DNA of 34,572 nt from Phyllobacteriaceae bacterium. GTDB lineage: Bacteria > Pseudomonadota > Alphaproteobacteria > Rhizobiales > Rhizobiaceae. The position numbers were made by a program, and so were the translations under genes. The stretch covers positions 1 through 34,572 of the forward strand of contig JAJUHJ010000023.1 in assembly GCA_029279965.1 (NCBI GenBank), written 5' to 3'. The first letter of the stretch is position 1; the number at the start of each line of letters is the position of its first letter. Shown in pieces: positions 24,058 to 32,393 of this stretch. A model generated the notes under the pieces. That model saw only the letters and a program-made list of their open reading frames with translations. It was not told the DNA's origin and did not search any database.

Positions 24058-24744
24058 TCATCGGCCATCCGGATCTGTATCGATGACCGACACGGTTTCC
24101 AGGCTGTCGAGCACCCGCTTTCGCGAGCTCTCGATATGTTCGCGGTCGCGCGCCGTCGCCTGGCGCTTGTTGCGTGCGCGTATCGCGTCGATAATTTCCC
24201 CGTGCTCACGCACATAGATGTCGAGCGACATCTCATCGCCCGAACTGGTGACGCTCACTTTTGTGAGGCGGTCGAACTGCTCGATCATCTCCCGCGAGAT
24301 CCGCGCCAGCCTCGCGTTGCCGCAGTTCACCGCGATGTAGGAGTGAAAGGCGCGGTTATACGCAATCCAGGATGACAGATCGGCGTGGCGCGGACCGGAG
24401 CGAAAAGTCTCCAATTTCTCCAGGACCTCATCGGACGCGGTCTCGATCATCAGCGTGACGCATTCCCGCTCCAACATGTGGCGTATCCCGTACATGTCGC
24501 GCACGTCCCTGATGTCGATCCTGCGCACGCGGTAGCCCTTCCGCGGCAGCACCTCGACCAAACCCTGCTCCTCAAGCTTCAGCAGCGCGTCTCGGATGGG
24601 CGACTTGCTGACCTGAAAGCGGGCGACGAGCTCGCGCTCCTGGATCTGTTGGCCGGGTCGCAGCTCGCATGAAAGCACCTCCGATCGGAGTTTTTGATAA
24701 ATGTCGTCCCGCACGAGATCTGGGGACTTGTCTGTGACGATCAT
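24058..24744 (-). CDS. GntR family regulator, FCD (FadR) subfamily
   Basis: 228 residues. The winged HTH occupies about residues 10-75 (DDIYQKLRSEVLSCELRPGQ, ERELVARFQVSKSPIRDALLKLEEQGLV, LPRKGYRV), followed by the all-helical FCD ligand domain. Its metal-site histidines are visible in YNRAFHSYI, REHGEI and DREHIE. FCD regulators usually sense carboxylates and repress the neighbouring operon. It is divergent from the beta-hydroxyacid dehydrogenase / AEC / Tct operon and lies 76 bases upstream of the cupin gene on the same strand, so either or both may be its targets. ATG at 24744 is the natural start. I could not find a convincing GntR-type palindrome in the upstream region. Confidence 0.92.
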   Translation of the reverse strand: MIVTDKSPDLVRDDIYQKLRSEVLSCELRPGQQIQERELVARFQVSKSPIRDALLKLEEQGLVEVLPRKGYRVRRIDIRDVRDMYGIRHMLERECVTLMIETASDEVLEKLETFRSGPRHADLSSWIAYNRAFHSYIAVNCGNARLARISREMIEQFDRLTKVSVTSSGDEMSLDIYVREHGEIIDAIRARNKRQATARDREHIESSRKRVLDSLETVSVIDTDPDGR

Positions 24745-25258
24745 AATGTTGCTGATTCCCGTTCCGCTTTTCGGCCGATCGAGGGACTTCGTGCCTTATC
24801 CTTCAAAGCGTCAATAGAAGTTCTGTTATACGCTCCCTGTCAATCTAATATTTCAGTTGGAAGTTCAAGGCTTCCTTACAAATCTCAGAATTCAGAGAAC
24901 ACCTCCACTCTGCGGCCGGAACGAGGAAGGAGGTTTCTGCGCTCCGACACACAGCCGGAACCGCCCGATGCCCACAATAGCGGCGCGATTGGTGCAGGAA
25001 TCCTCGTGCCCAACGAAGAAGGCCGCCATTCTTGACCAGATGGACAATCGTTTCCGCTTGGGAGATCAGGCGAATTTTGCGGGGTAAGGGCGCTTCTTAC
25101 TCGCAGAGAGATTGCTCCATGATGAAGCCGCTTGACATCGATCTTTCTCTTATTGATATTTCAGATGGATTGAAGGCAGCAAGCGTGGCAATTCACATTC
25201 CAAGCGGGGGAGATCCGAAGTCGCCGCTTGTGGCCTGTTCCATCTGGGAGGAGAATCA
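24745..25258. other. 514-base intergenic region between divergent operons
   Basis: No convincing gene. It must hold the promoters of the GntR gene and of the forward dehydrogenase operon. Present are an A/T-richer stretch around 24830-24900, an ACCTCC (24901-24906) / GGAGGT (24929-24934) inverted repeat, and an open frame from ATG 25122 whose first 46 codons read protein-like (starting MMKPLDIDLSLIDISDG) before overlapping the dehydrogenase gene out of frame. Confidence 0.7.
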
Positions 25259-26143
25259 GTGCTTCACGACGTCGGCTTCATCGGCCTGGGCGTTCTTGGC
25301 TCCGCAATCGTCAGCAACATCGCGGCGGTTGGCGGGACAACGGTTCTTGCCTTTGACCGGGCGGAACCAGCGCGAAAAGCTGTCGCCGACAGGGTGCGGC
25401 TTGCCGAAAGTGGAGCGGATGTGGCGCGGCACTCCCGCGTTGTCTTTACCTGCCTGCCCCATGCCGCAGCCATGCGTGAAGTGGCGGCCGAAATCGCCAG
25501 CGTCGAACATAACGGCCAGCTCATCGTGGAGCTCAGCACCCTTTCGATCGCAGACAAGGAAGCCGCACGCGATATCCTGGAAGGGGCAGGCCGGCGTATG
25601 CTTGACTGTCCCGTCAGCGGCAATCGCATCATGGCGTTGGCGAGGGGGCTGACCGCCTTCTGTAGCGGCGCGCGCGAGGATTACGAGGCGGTGCGTGAAA
25701 TCCTGCTCACCTTCTGCAAGAAGGAGCACTATGTCGGGCCGTTCGGCAACGGGTCGAAGGTCAAGTTCTGCGGAAACATTCTGAATCTCGTGCACAACAC
25801 GGTCGCCGCGGAGGCGATGGTGCTGGCCATCAAGTCGGGGTTGGACCCGAAAATGTTCCACGAGGTGATTTCCGGCAGCGGCTCCAGCTCGGCGATGTTC
25901 GAGGTGCGCGGAAAGCTGATGGCCGAGAACGATTATGCCAAAGAAGGCATGAATTTCTCGGTGCCTCTCAAGGACTCGCGCATCATCGCCGAACACGCGG
26001 CGACGATCGGCGTCCCGATCCCTCTTTATCAGGCAGCCGTTCAGTTCTATCACGCCGCTGCGGCGCAAGGGCTGGCGCATCTCGACGCCGCCGCCGTGTG
26101 CCGGGTGATGGAGCGGCTTGCCAATTGCGAGCGCCCATCATGA
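25259..26143 (+). CDS. NAD(P)-dependent beta-hydroxyacid dehydrogenase (3-hydroxyisobutyrate dehydrogenase family)
   Basis: 294 residues. The Rossmann motif GFIGLGVLGSAIV is at 6-18, the substrate loop DCPVSGNRIMA at 116-126 replaces the family's DAPVSGG, and the catalytic lysine is probably K169 in GNGSKVKFCGN, with N173. The C-terminal all-helical domain follows. The start is GTG at 25259, with GGGAGGAG close upstream; no ATG gives the N-terminus MLHDVGFIGLG. It would oxidise a 3-hydroxy acid (or reduce a semialdehyde such as tartronate semialdehyde). First gene of the forward operon with an AEC carrier and Tct transporter, and divergent from the GntR gene. Deviations in the PVSG and catalytic blocks suggest a subfamily away from classical MmsB or GlxR. 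Confidence 0.9.
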   Translation: MLHDVGFIGLGVLGSAIVSNIAAVGGTTVLAFDRAEPARKAVADRVRLAESGADVARHSRVVFTCLPHAAAMREVAAEIASVEHNGQLIVELSTLSIADKEAARDILEGAGRRMLDCPVSGNRIMALARGLTAFCSGAREDYEAVREILLTFCKKEHYVGPFGNGSKVKFCGNILNLVHNTVAAEAMVLAIKSGLDPKMFHEVISGSGSSSAMFEVRGKLMAENDYAKEGMNFSVPLKDSRIIAEHAATIGVPIPLYQAAVQFYHAAAAQGLAHLDAAAVCRVMERLANCERPS

Positions 26144-26188
26144 CGTGGCGCGCTCTTCCACCGGGCAACATGAGGGAGGCGTTCGGCC

Positions 26189-27082
26189 TTGTTCCTCCAG
26201 ATTCTGGCGGTGATCGCGCCGGTTCTCACCATTGTCGGATTGGGCTTTCTGTGGGCACGGAGCGGAATGCCCTTCGACAACGACACGATCGGCTCGGTCG
26301 TGCTCAAGATCGGCACGCCATGTCTGATCTTCGCGACATTGACCGGGGCGGATATCCCGGTGAGCGAGGTTGGTCGCATGGCGCTGGCGGCAGCATGCGT
26401 CATTGCGGTGTCAGCTCTGGTGGGCGTGGTGGTTCTGCGCACCGCGGGACTGCCTCTCAACACTTATCTTCTGACAGCGATGCATGGCAACTCCGGCAAT
26501 ATGGGCCTGCCGCTGGCGGCTATGGTTTTTGGAGTCGAAGGGTTGGCATTGGCCATCGCCTATTTCCTGGTGGTCTCGATCTCACAGAACACGCTGGGGC
26601 TGGTGATCAGCGCCGGGCGGTTCGACTTCAAGTCGCTCGTCCGGCAGCCAATCATTCATGCGAGCGCGGTGACGACGCTCGTGCTCGTTGCCGACCTGGA
26701 GGTGCCAGAGTGGATCAGCCGCACGACCGAGCTTCTGGGTGGCATCGTTATCCCGACGATGCTCCTGTTGCTGGGGGTTGCCCTGTCGCAGCTCAAGGTC
26801 GCGGACCTGTGGATCGCCTCCGGCATGGCGGCGATGCGCTTTGCTGCGGGGGTGATCGGCGCCGTGGTCATCATCGCGGCTTTCCGGCTGCGCGGCGCGG
26901 AGGCAGGGGTGGTCTGGGTCATGGCTGCAATGCCCTCGGCGGTCATTAACGTGCTGTTCGCGGAGCGATTTGGGCGCTCGCCCGAGCGGGTGGCTGGCAC
27001 CATCGTCGTGTCGACGGTGGCGACGCTCGCCGGACTGCCGCTGATCGTCTGGACTGCCATGTGGGTTTCGGATGCGGGCTGA
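26189..27082 (+). CDS. AEC (auxin efflux carrier) family transporter
   Basis: About 297 residues with roughly ten hydrophobic helices arranged as two halves, as in AEC/MdcF-like carriers. Family points are the first helix FLQILAVIAPVLTIVGLGFL, HGNSGNMGLPLAAMVFG in the fourth-helix region (the conserved N-x-G-NxG kink) and the C-terminal MAAMPSAVINVLFAERFG. The start is a TTG at 26189 after GGGAGG at about 10 bases; the next Met lies after the first helix, so TTG is needed. AEC proteins in bacteria move small carboxylates such as malonate or malate. Here it probably imports or exports an acid of the same pathway as the Tct system downstream. Confidence 0.88.
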   Translation: MFLQILAVIAPVLTIVGLGFLWARSGMPFDNDTIGSVVLKIGTPCLIFATLTGADIPVSEVGRMALAAACVIAVSALVGVVVLRTAGLPLNTYLLTAMHGNSGNMGLPLAAMVFGVEGLALAIAYFLVVSISQNTLGLVISAGRFDFKSLVRQPIIHASAVTTLVLVADLEVPEWISRTTELLGGIVIPTMLLLLGVALSQLKVADLWIASGMAAMRFAAGVIGAVVIIAAFRLRGAEAGVVWVMAAMPSAVINVLFAERFGRSPERVAGTIVVSTVATLAGLPLIVWTAMWVSDAG

Positions 27083-27106
27083 CCGGTCCGCGGGGAGGGA
27101 ACTGTG

Positions 27107-27607
27107 ATGGAAGCAGACAGTGGGAGCCTTGGCAGGCGGCTCAACTTCAACACCGTCGTTGCGCTGGGCTGCATCCTTCTTGGCATCGCGATCTGGTTCC
27201 TCATCCCGTACCAGGTTCAGAAACCGCCAACATTCCTGGGGCAGAACAGTTCAGGCCTCAGCCCCGCGCTGTTCCCGCGCCTCGCTGCGGCCGGCTTCGT
27301 GGTTGTTGGGCTGGCTTATCTCGTGCTGAGCTTCCGCATGTACGAGCGAAGCACATTACGCGAATTGCCGGCGTCGGCTTACGTGAACCTGGCCGTCCTG
27401 CTTGCGGTCATGATCGTTTATGTCGCGCTGCTCAGACCGCTTGGTTACGTCCTTTCCAGCATGCTCGTCGCCACCGGCATCGCCCTCTACTACGGCTCAC
27501 GAAATGCATTCGGCATTGCCGCTGTCGGGGTAGCGGCACCCTTGGCGATCTACTTTCTCTTCACGCGCATGCTCACCGTTTCCCTTCCACCGTTCCCTTG
27601 GGGCTGA
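27107..27607 (+). CDS. tctB: Tripartite tricarboxylate transporter small permease TctB
   Basis: 166 residues with four hydrophobic helices (about residues 16-33, 60-78, 90-108, 115-160 in two parts), the TctB/DUF1468 pattern. GQNSSGLSPALFPRLAA after TM1 is typical of the family. GGAGGG lies about eight bases before the ATG at 27107; a GTG one codon earlier is possible. It forms the membrane complex with the TctA permease encoded four bases downstream. Confidence 0.9.
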   Translation: MEADSGSLGRRLNFNTVVALGCILLGIAIWFLIPYQVQKPPTFLGQNSSGLSPALFPRLAAAGFVVVGLAYLVLSFRMYERSTLRELPASAYVNLAVLLAVMIVYVALLRPLGYVLSSMLVATGIALYYGSRNAFGIAAVGVAAPLAIYFLFTRMLTVSLPPFPWG

Positions 27608-27611
27608 CCCC

Positions 27612-29126
27612 ATGCTCGAGACTCTTATAGACGCCACGCTTATGCTCATGCGGATCGATGTGATCCTCATGATCGCGGCGGGTATGGTGCTGGGAATACT
27701 GGTCGGCGCGCTGCCGGGTTTCACCACGGTCATGGCCATGGCGATAGTGCTGCCCATCTCCTTTTTCCTGGAGCCGATTCTGGGCATTCCCTTCCTGATC
27801 GGTGTCTATAAGGGCGGCATCTTCGGCGGCAGCATCCCGGCGATCCTCGTCAATATTCCAGGCACGGGCGCGGCGGTCGCCACCACGCTCGACGGCCCTG
27901 CGATGACGCGCAACGGGCAATCGCGCAAAGCGCTTGAGATTGCGCTCGTAGCCTCCGCTATTGGCGATTTCCTGTCCTCCTTCGGTACGATCGTCGTCAT
28001 CGGCCTGATCGCCGCGATCCTGATCCTGAGCCTTCTCGTTATTGTGGTGTCGAGTTCCGGCAGCTTCCTGAAGGGTTCGGTGATGCTCCTCATCGGCATG
28101 TTCATTGCCATGGTGGGGCAGGACCCGATCGGCGCGATGGTGCGTTTCGATTTCGGTTTCCATCCCCTGCAGGCGGGGATCGACCTTCTGCCGCTCATCA
28201 TCGGTCTCTTCGCCGTCCCCGAAATCCTTATCGCGATTGAGCGACGGCAAAGGTCGATCGATACCAAGGATACGGCGCGGCCGGAAGGCGAACGCCTACG
28301 CTGGGGTGAATTCCGACGTTGCCTGCGTACGATCCTTCGCTCCACCGCGCTTGGCGGTGTGATTGGCATGATTCCCGGTGTGGGGCAGGTGGTGGCCGCC
28401 TTCATGGGCTATTCGGCGGCCAAGAACGCCTCCGGTACGCCGGAGCGTTTCGGCAAAGGAGAGCTTGAGGGCGTGGCCGCACCTGAAGCCGCCAACAATG
28501 CCGTGAATGGCCCCACCATGGTGCCGCTTCTCACGCTCGGCATCCCTGGAGACAACATCACGGCCATTCTGCTCGGTGCGTTCGTGGCCCAAGGGCTCCG
28601 GCCCGGGCCGCAGCTTTTCGAGGAGCAAGGCGTCCTCGTCTATGCCATCCTGTTGTCGATGCTCATCGCTTGCGTGCTGTTGCTGGTGATCGGCTATCTG
28701 CTGACGCCGCTCTTTGCGCGGGTGGTGACGATCGACAAGGCTTATCTGGTGCCGCTGATGCTGCTTTTCGCTGTCGCCGGCACCTATGTCTACCGTTCCA
28801 ATCCCATGGATCTCTATTTCATGATCGCCTTCGGGGTTTTCGGATACATCGCGCGCAAGCTCAGTTTCGATGTCACGCCGCTGGTGATGGGCTTCATTCT
28901 TCTACCGCCACTCGAATACGCCGTCGGACAATCGATCCTGCTCTCCCGCGGCGACTTCCTCGGTTATCTCGTAGGCTCACGACCAATCACGGTGGCGGTG
29001 CTCATCCTCACGCCGATTCTGATCTTCTGGATGGCAAGCCGTCAGCGCAAACAGACCCGGGCGGAAAAGCAAGCGGTCAAGGCTCAATTGGCCAAAAAGG
29101 AGGCCGCGGCGGGGCGCACGGATTGA
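27612..29126 (+). CDS. tctA: Tripartite tricarboxylate transporter large permease TctA
   Basis: 504 residues, about 12 hydrophobic helices, the normal TctA length. Signatures are GMVLGILVGALPGFTTVMAMA near the N-terminus, YKGGIFGGSIPAILVNIPGTGAAVATTLDGPAM, and the repeat of the first in GGVIGMIPGVGQVVAAFMGY, with EAANNAVNGPTMVPLLTLGIPGDNITAILLGAF. The inverted-repeat G-x-x-PG motifs are intact, so the permease should work. It imports a carboxylate delivered by TctC, driven by ion gradients. ATG at 27612 follows tctB closely, and tctC follows after about 40 bases with a strong RBS, the usual order B-A-C. Confidence 0.93.
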   Translation: MLETLIDATLMLMRIDVILMIAAGMVLGILVGALPGFTTVMAMAIVLPISFFLEPILGIPFLIGVYKGGIFGGSIPAILVNIPGTGAAVATTLDGPAMTRNGQSRKALEIALVASAIGDFLSSFGTIVVIGLIAAILILSLLVIVVSSSGSFLKGSVMLLIGMFIAMVGQDPIGAMVRFDFGFHPLQAGIDLLPLIIGLFAVPEILIAIERRQRSIDTKDTARPEGERLRWGEFRRCLRTILRSTALGGVIGMIPGVGQVVAAFMGYSAAKNASGTPERFGKGELEGVAAPEAANNAVNGPTMVPLLTLGIPGDNITAILLGAFVAQGLRPGPQLFEEQGVLVYAILLSMLIACVLLLVIGYLLTPLFARVVTIDKAYLVPLMLLFAVAGTYVYRSNPMDLYFMIAFGVFGYIARKLSFDVTPLVMGFILLPPLEYAVGQSILLSRGDFLGYLVGSRPITVAVLILTPILIFWMASRQRKQTRAEKQAVKAQLAKKEAAAGRTD

Positions 29127-29166
29127 GGCATTCCACGGCAACCAAAATAAATAGGAGGAGAAAGTG

Positions 29167-30114
29167 ATGCGTTTCAGAACGATATTGGCCCTGGCGGCCG
29201 CATTGGGGTTCGCGGCAACACCCCTTGCGGCTCAGGAGACCTACCCCGACCGTCCGATCACCATGATTATTCCGCTTGGGGCGGGCGGCTCACACGATCT
29301 CAACGCCCGCGTCATCACGTCCGTGCTGCCGGAATATATTGGCCAGCCGGTGGTGGTGCAGTTGATGCCAGGCGCAGGCGGGCAGACCGGCACTGCGGCA
29401 GCCGCCCAGGCACAGCCCGATGGCTATACGCTTCTTTTCACGCATAACTTCATCGACCAGTTGCAGCAGCACGTCGCGAACCTGCCTTACGAGCCGAACG
29501 AGGCTTTTGTCTCTGTCGCCCGCGTCAACACCGGACAGCCGGTGCTGGTGGTGCGCGGTGACTCTCCCTTTCAGACTTGGGAGGAACTGGCTGAGCACGG
29601 ACGGGAGAATCCCGGGCAACTGCGCTTTGGCCACAGCGGCAACTGGGGCGCTTTTATGGTTCCGGGTCTCGCTCTCCTCAACGAAGTGGGGGTGCAGGCG
29701 ACGCTGATTCCCTACCAGGGCGGCGGACCGGTGATGCAGGCGCTTCTGGCAGGGGATATCGACTTCACCTTCGCCTTCCCTTCGGTTCTGGCTGGGCAGG
29801 ACCTGCGCGCTCTGATGGTCGTCGGGGATGAAAAGATCATCGAAGACGTACCCACGACCACTGAGCTTGGCTTCGACATCGTTTCGAACATTGGCATCAT
29901 GCATCGTCCGGTTCTGGCTCCGGCGGGAGTTCCCGAGGATCGGTTGGAGGTGCTGCGCGAGGCCTTCGCCAAGCTCAGCGAGGATGCCACGTTCAAGAGC
30001 CTCATGGAGCGCCTCGGCGAGAACACTGCTCACATGGATGGGGCGGAATATGACGAACGTCGCCGCCAGCAATCCGACGAGTACAAGGCGCTGGTCGAGT
30101 CCTTCGTGGAATAA
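29167..30114 (+). CDS. tctC: Tripartite tricarboxylate transporter solute-binding protein TctC
   Basis: 315 residues. The signal peptide MRFRTILALAAALGFAATPL plus AA ends before Gln23; the mature part begins QETYPDRPITMIIPLGAGG. The ligand-binding loop GAGGSHDLNAR (in place of the common GG..D..AR) and NKPGAGG-like VQLMPGAGGQTGTAAA mark the Bug/TctC family. The periplasmic receptor binds a carboxylate and hands it to TctAB. AGGAGGAG six bases upstream selects the ATG at 29167 over the GTG at 29164. It is the last gene of the operon, followed by a strong terminator hairpin. The His in the binding loop may alter ligand preference, but this is speculative. Confidence 0.93.
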   Translation: MRFRTILALAAALGFAATPLAAQETYPDRPITMIIPLGAGGSHDLNARVITSVLPEYIGQPVVVQLMPGAGGQTGTAAAAQAQPDGYTLLFTHNFIDQLQQHVANLPYEPNEAFVSVARVNTGQPVLVVRGDSPFQTWEELAEHGRENPGQLRFGHSGNWGAFMVPGLALLNEVGVQATLIPYQGGGPVMQALLAGDIDFTFAFPSVLAGQDLRALMVVGDEKIIEDVPTTTELGFDIVSNIGIMHRPVLAPAGVPEDRLEVLREAFAKLSEDATFKSLMERLGENTAHMDGAEYDERRRQQSDEYKALVESFVE

Positions 30115-30137
30115 CCAAGGCTTGATCTGAATGCGCT

Positions 30138-30164
30138 ACGGGCGGCCTCCGGCCGCCCGTTTAT
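30138..30164 (+). terminator. Rho-independent-type terminator after tctC
   Basis: A 10-bp perfect stem, left ACGGGCGGCC (30138-30147) and right GGCCGCCCGT (30151-30160), with a TCC loop and a following TTTA. It lies 24 bases after the tctC stop. The T-run is short, but the stem is very stable. Confidence 0.8.
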
Positions 30165-30315
30165 CGTTCCACACTTTTAATATTCTCGTGCTCTGAATTC
30201 CCCAGACGCAAACAGCGACATCATGCACGGTCGACCCGGATCAACAGAACACCGGGGATGCAAGAGGACCGTTGCTCCCCCGACCATGCCTGCAGCATCG
30301 GCCCGGCACGTCCTT

Positions 30316-30335
30316 GTGCGTCCAAAAAGACGCAC
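30316..30335 (-). terminator. Hairpin after the AhpD-like gene
   Basis: GTGCGTC (30316-30322) pairs with GACGCAC (30329-30335) round an A-rich loop, eight bases past the stop of the reverse-strand AhpD-like gene. There is no U-tract after the stem, so efficient termination is uncertain. Confidence 0.45.
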
Positions 30336-30342
30336 GGGCGCG

Positions 30343-30792
30343 CTAGCCGATAGCGACCGGATGCTGCATTCGCGAGCTCACAGCAATTCTGTTCCAGATA
30401 TTGATCGTCGCAACGACCATTGTGAGCTGCGCGATTTCAGCTTCCGTAAGGACAGCGTGAACCGCTTCATATGCCGTGTCCGGTATGCCCGTTTGCGCAA
30501 TCAGCGTCACGCTCTCGGTCCATTCCAGCGCGGCACGATCTCGGTCTGTGAAAAAGGGAGATTCTCGCCAGGCCGAAACCAGATGGAGCGTCTGTGAATC
30601 CAGCCCGTCCGCCAACGCTTCCTTGATGTGAAGGTCGACGCAGAACGCGCATCCGTTGATCTGAGAGGCACGCAGCCTCGCAAGGTGCAGGAGCCGCGAC
30701 TCCAGCCCCGACGTGCTGACCGTTTTATCGAGTGCCGCGACGGCACGGTAGGCCTCCGGCGCCAGTTTGGCGACGTTCATTCTTGGTTGCAT
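30343..30792 (-). CDS. AhpD-like alkylhydroperoxidase (CMD family with CxxC)
   Basis: 149 residues. The sequence NGCAFCVDLH carries C48-x-x-C51 and H55, the same spacing as the active Cys pair and His of AhpD, so thiol-based peroxide or other reductase activity is likely. The family helix LARLRASQINGC precedes it, and a C-terminal NIWNRIAV segment is typical of the 145-150-residue CMD/peroxidase subgroup. AGGAA-type sequence (GAGGA) seven bases upstream favours the ATG at 30792 over the ATG at 30804. It is divergent from a cysteine-bearing Rrf2 repressor gene across about 85 bases, a common pair in which the repressor controls the peroxidase. Confidence 0.9.
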   Translation of the reverse strand: MQPRMNVAKLAPEAYRAVAALDKTVSTSGLESRLLHLARLRASQINGCAFCVDLHIKEALADGLDSQTLHLVSAWRESPFFTDRDRAALEWTESVTLIAQTGIPDTAYEAVHAVLTEAEIAQLTMVVATINIWNRIAVSSRMQHPVAIG

Positions 30793-30818
30793 GATATTCC
30801 TCATTTATGGGTAGTCGG

Positions 30819-30840
30819 CGAATCATCGATAGTTTATATC
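30819..30840. promoter_or_regulatory. Imperfect inverted repeat in the AhpD / Rrf2 gap
   Basis: An imperfect dyad with ATCG and CGAT at its ends (within AATCATCGATAG ... CCACGATTAG) surrounds an A/T-rich centre between the two divergent starts. It is a candidate Rrf2 operator, judged mainly by position. Confidence 0.3.
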
Positions 30841-30877
30841 CACGATTAGAACATGCAACAGATGCTGGGAAGATGGT

Positions 30878-31372
30878 ATGAGGCGATTGAGCGATGGGGT
30901 GGAGGCTGCGCTGCACTGTGCGCTCGTGCTCGCGGGATTACCGGGCGAAAAGGTTCTGTCCGGCAAGAGCCTCGCCGAGCTTCATGGCGTGTCTGAAACC
31001 TATCTGCTGAAGCATCTCCGCGCCCTCACGGTGGCAGCCGTCGTCGAAGCGCTGCCCGGCCCGCGGGGCGGCTATCGTCTGGCACGCGATCCGGCGACGA
31101 TCACGTTGCTTGATATTGTGGAAGCCATAGATGGCAGCGAGCCGGCATTTGTGTGCCGTGAGATCCGCCGCCGTGGGCCCGGAAAGACCAAAGATCCATG
31201 TGCCTACAAGACGGACTGCTTTATCAAGTCCCGGATGCTCGCGGCGGAAGAAGCATGGCGGAGCGCTCTTCGCGCTCAGACCCTCGCCGATCTTGTATGC
31301 GACGGAGAAACGCTCATAGATGAGCGCAACAAGCAAGCGGTGGACAGCTATGTTCGGGCCGCCCAGCGGTGA
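30878..31372 (+). CDS. Rrf2 family transcriptional regulator with conserved cysteines
   Basis: 164 residues: an N-terminal winged HTH (VLSGKSLAELHGVSETYLLKHLRAL, GPRGGYRLARDPATITLLDIVEAIDG, about residues 25-86), then the cysteine region C93, C108 and C114 (FVCREI...DPCAYKTDC), the usual location of the Fe-S or redox-sensing cysteines in Rrf2 proteins such as IscR and NsrR. Cys spacing differs from IscR, so the cofactor and signal are unknown. It is divergent from the AhpD-like gene and probably represses it until oxidised. The start at 30878 follows a GGGAAGATG context, with moderate RBS. The C-terminal helix ends the protein at the normal length. Confidence 0.9.
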   Translation: MRRLSDGVEAALHCALVLAGLPGEKVLSGKSLAELHGVSETYLLKHLRALTVAAVVEALPGPRGGYRLARDPATITLLDIVEAIDGSEPAFVCREIRRRGPGKTKDPCAYKTDCFIKSRMLAAEEAWRSALRAQTLADLVCDGETLIDERNKQAVDSYVRAAQR

Positions 31373-31392
31373 CTCCTCGCTTCGCGCATGCG

Positions 31393-32283
31393 CTACTCGC
31401 GCACGAGAAGGAGCATCGCCACCATGACGAGGAGGCTGCCGGGCAGCCAGTGCCAACCGATGACATCGGTTTGTGTCGCAAAAAGCACCAGCATCGCAAC
31501 AAACGGGACAAGATAATTGTACGCTGTCACAGTGCCGGGCGTCAGCGCGCCGGTGCCCCGCTGCAGGAGCCAGAAGGTCGCGCCGCTTGAAAAGACACCC
31601 AGATAGACAACGAGCAGGACATCCTCAAAGCGCATTTGCGACAGAGCGGTGATTGGCTCGTAAATGAGGCCGATGGCAGCGATCAAAATGGCTCCCACGA
31701 AAAGGCTCCAGAACGTGCGCACCGCAGCGTCTCGCGAAAGAATGCCCCGCACCAGTCCCCATTTCGACAGGACCGGATAGAGCGCCAGGGCGACACAGCC
31801 GAGGAAAAAAGCACCCTCGTTCCAACCGATCCGGAGGTCTGCCGCATCACCTGCGCCCTGGGCGAAGATCAGTGACAGCGCGCCGATGGTGCCAAGCGTG
31901 AAAGTCCCAAGAAGGCGGTAGGCGGGTGCTTCGACGCCAAGTGCCCTCCCGAACCCGTAGGCCAGAAGCGGCACTGAGACCGAAAAAGCAGCCATCGTAA
32001 GGGCTGTCACCCGATGAGCCGCCCAGAACATCGTGCCGAAGAAGCCGGCGAGGCAAAGGCCCAATATCGCGTAAAGAAGGATCCCGGGCAGAGCCGGGAG
32101 CTGCCGACCGGCTTGCCAGATCAATGGCAGCATCGAAACAGCGGCGATGGCGAAGCGAAGCGCCGTAAGCAGCAGCGGCGGCAGCCCATCCGTCAACAGG
32201 CCGACCGCAGGATAGGACACGCCGACGATCAGGGCCCAGAGCAGCATGCCGGCATGCGCGGAGCTGGCGCGAGGATGAGTCAT
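31393..32283 (-). CDS. EamA/DMT family transporter
   Basis: 296 residues with ten hydrophobic helices in two homologous halves, the drug/metabolite transporter EamA layout. The first half includes VGLLTDGLPPLLLTALRFAIAA and the second SLFVGAILIAAIGLIYEPI and the family-typical YNYLVPFVAMLVLFA near the C-terminus. It probably exports a metabolite or amino acid from the cytoplasm. ATG at 32283 follows AAGGAAAA. It lies downstream of the nitroreductase gene on the same strand, separated by 110 bases with a hairpin, and is convergent with the Rrf2 gene. Confidence 0.9.
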   Translation of the reverse strand: MTHPRASSAHAGMLLWALIVGVSYPAVGLLTDGLPPLLLTALRFAIAAVSMLPLIWQAGRQLPALPGILLYAILGLCLAGFFGTMFWAAHRVTALTMAAFSVSVPLLAYGFGRALGVEAPAYRLLGTFTLGTIGALSLIFAQGAGDAADLRIGWNEGAFFLGCVALALYPVLSKWGLVRGILSRDAAVRTFWSLFVGAILIAAIGLIYEPITALSQMRFEDVLLVVYLGVFSSGATFWLLQRGTGALTPGTVTAYNYLVPFVAMLVLFATQTDVIGWHWLPGSLLVMVAMLLLVRE

Positions 32284-32315
32284 TGCTTTTCCTTGATTGA
32301 GTATCAGCCGACCTG

Positions 32316-32332
32316 CCGTGCATCTAGCACGG
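32316..32332. terminator. Hairpin between nitroreductase and DMT genes
   Basis: A perfect 6-bp stem CCGTGC / GCACGG with an ATCTA loop lies in the 110-base gap. On the reverse strand it follows the nitroreductase stop and precedes the DMT gene. No T-run; it may be a terminator or an RNA-processing site. Confidence 0.35.
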
Positions 32333-32393
32333 AGCGCTGCTGGCTTGGAGAGCCGGGCACGGCACTGCGATCCGATTTACCGCGGTAGGCGCG

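Noticed and set aside
24901-24934. ACCTCC / AAGGAGGT pair as an RBS-sequestering RNA switch
   Set aside because: No start codon lies at a workable distance after the GGAGGT and no leader gene can be identified.
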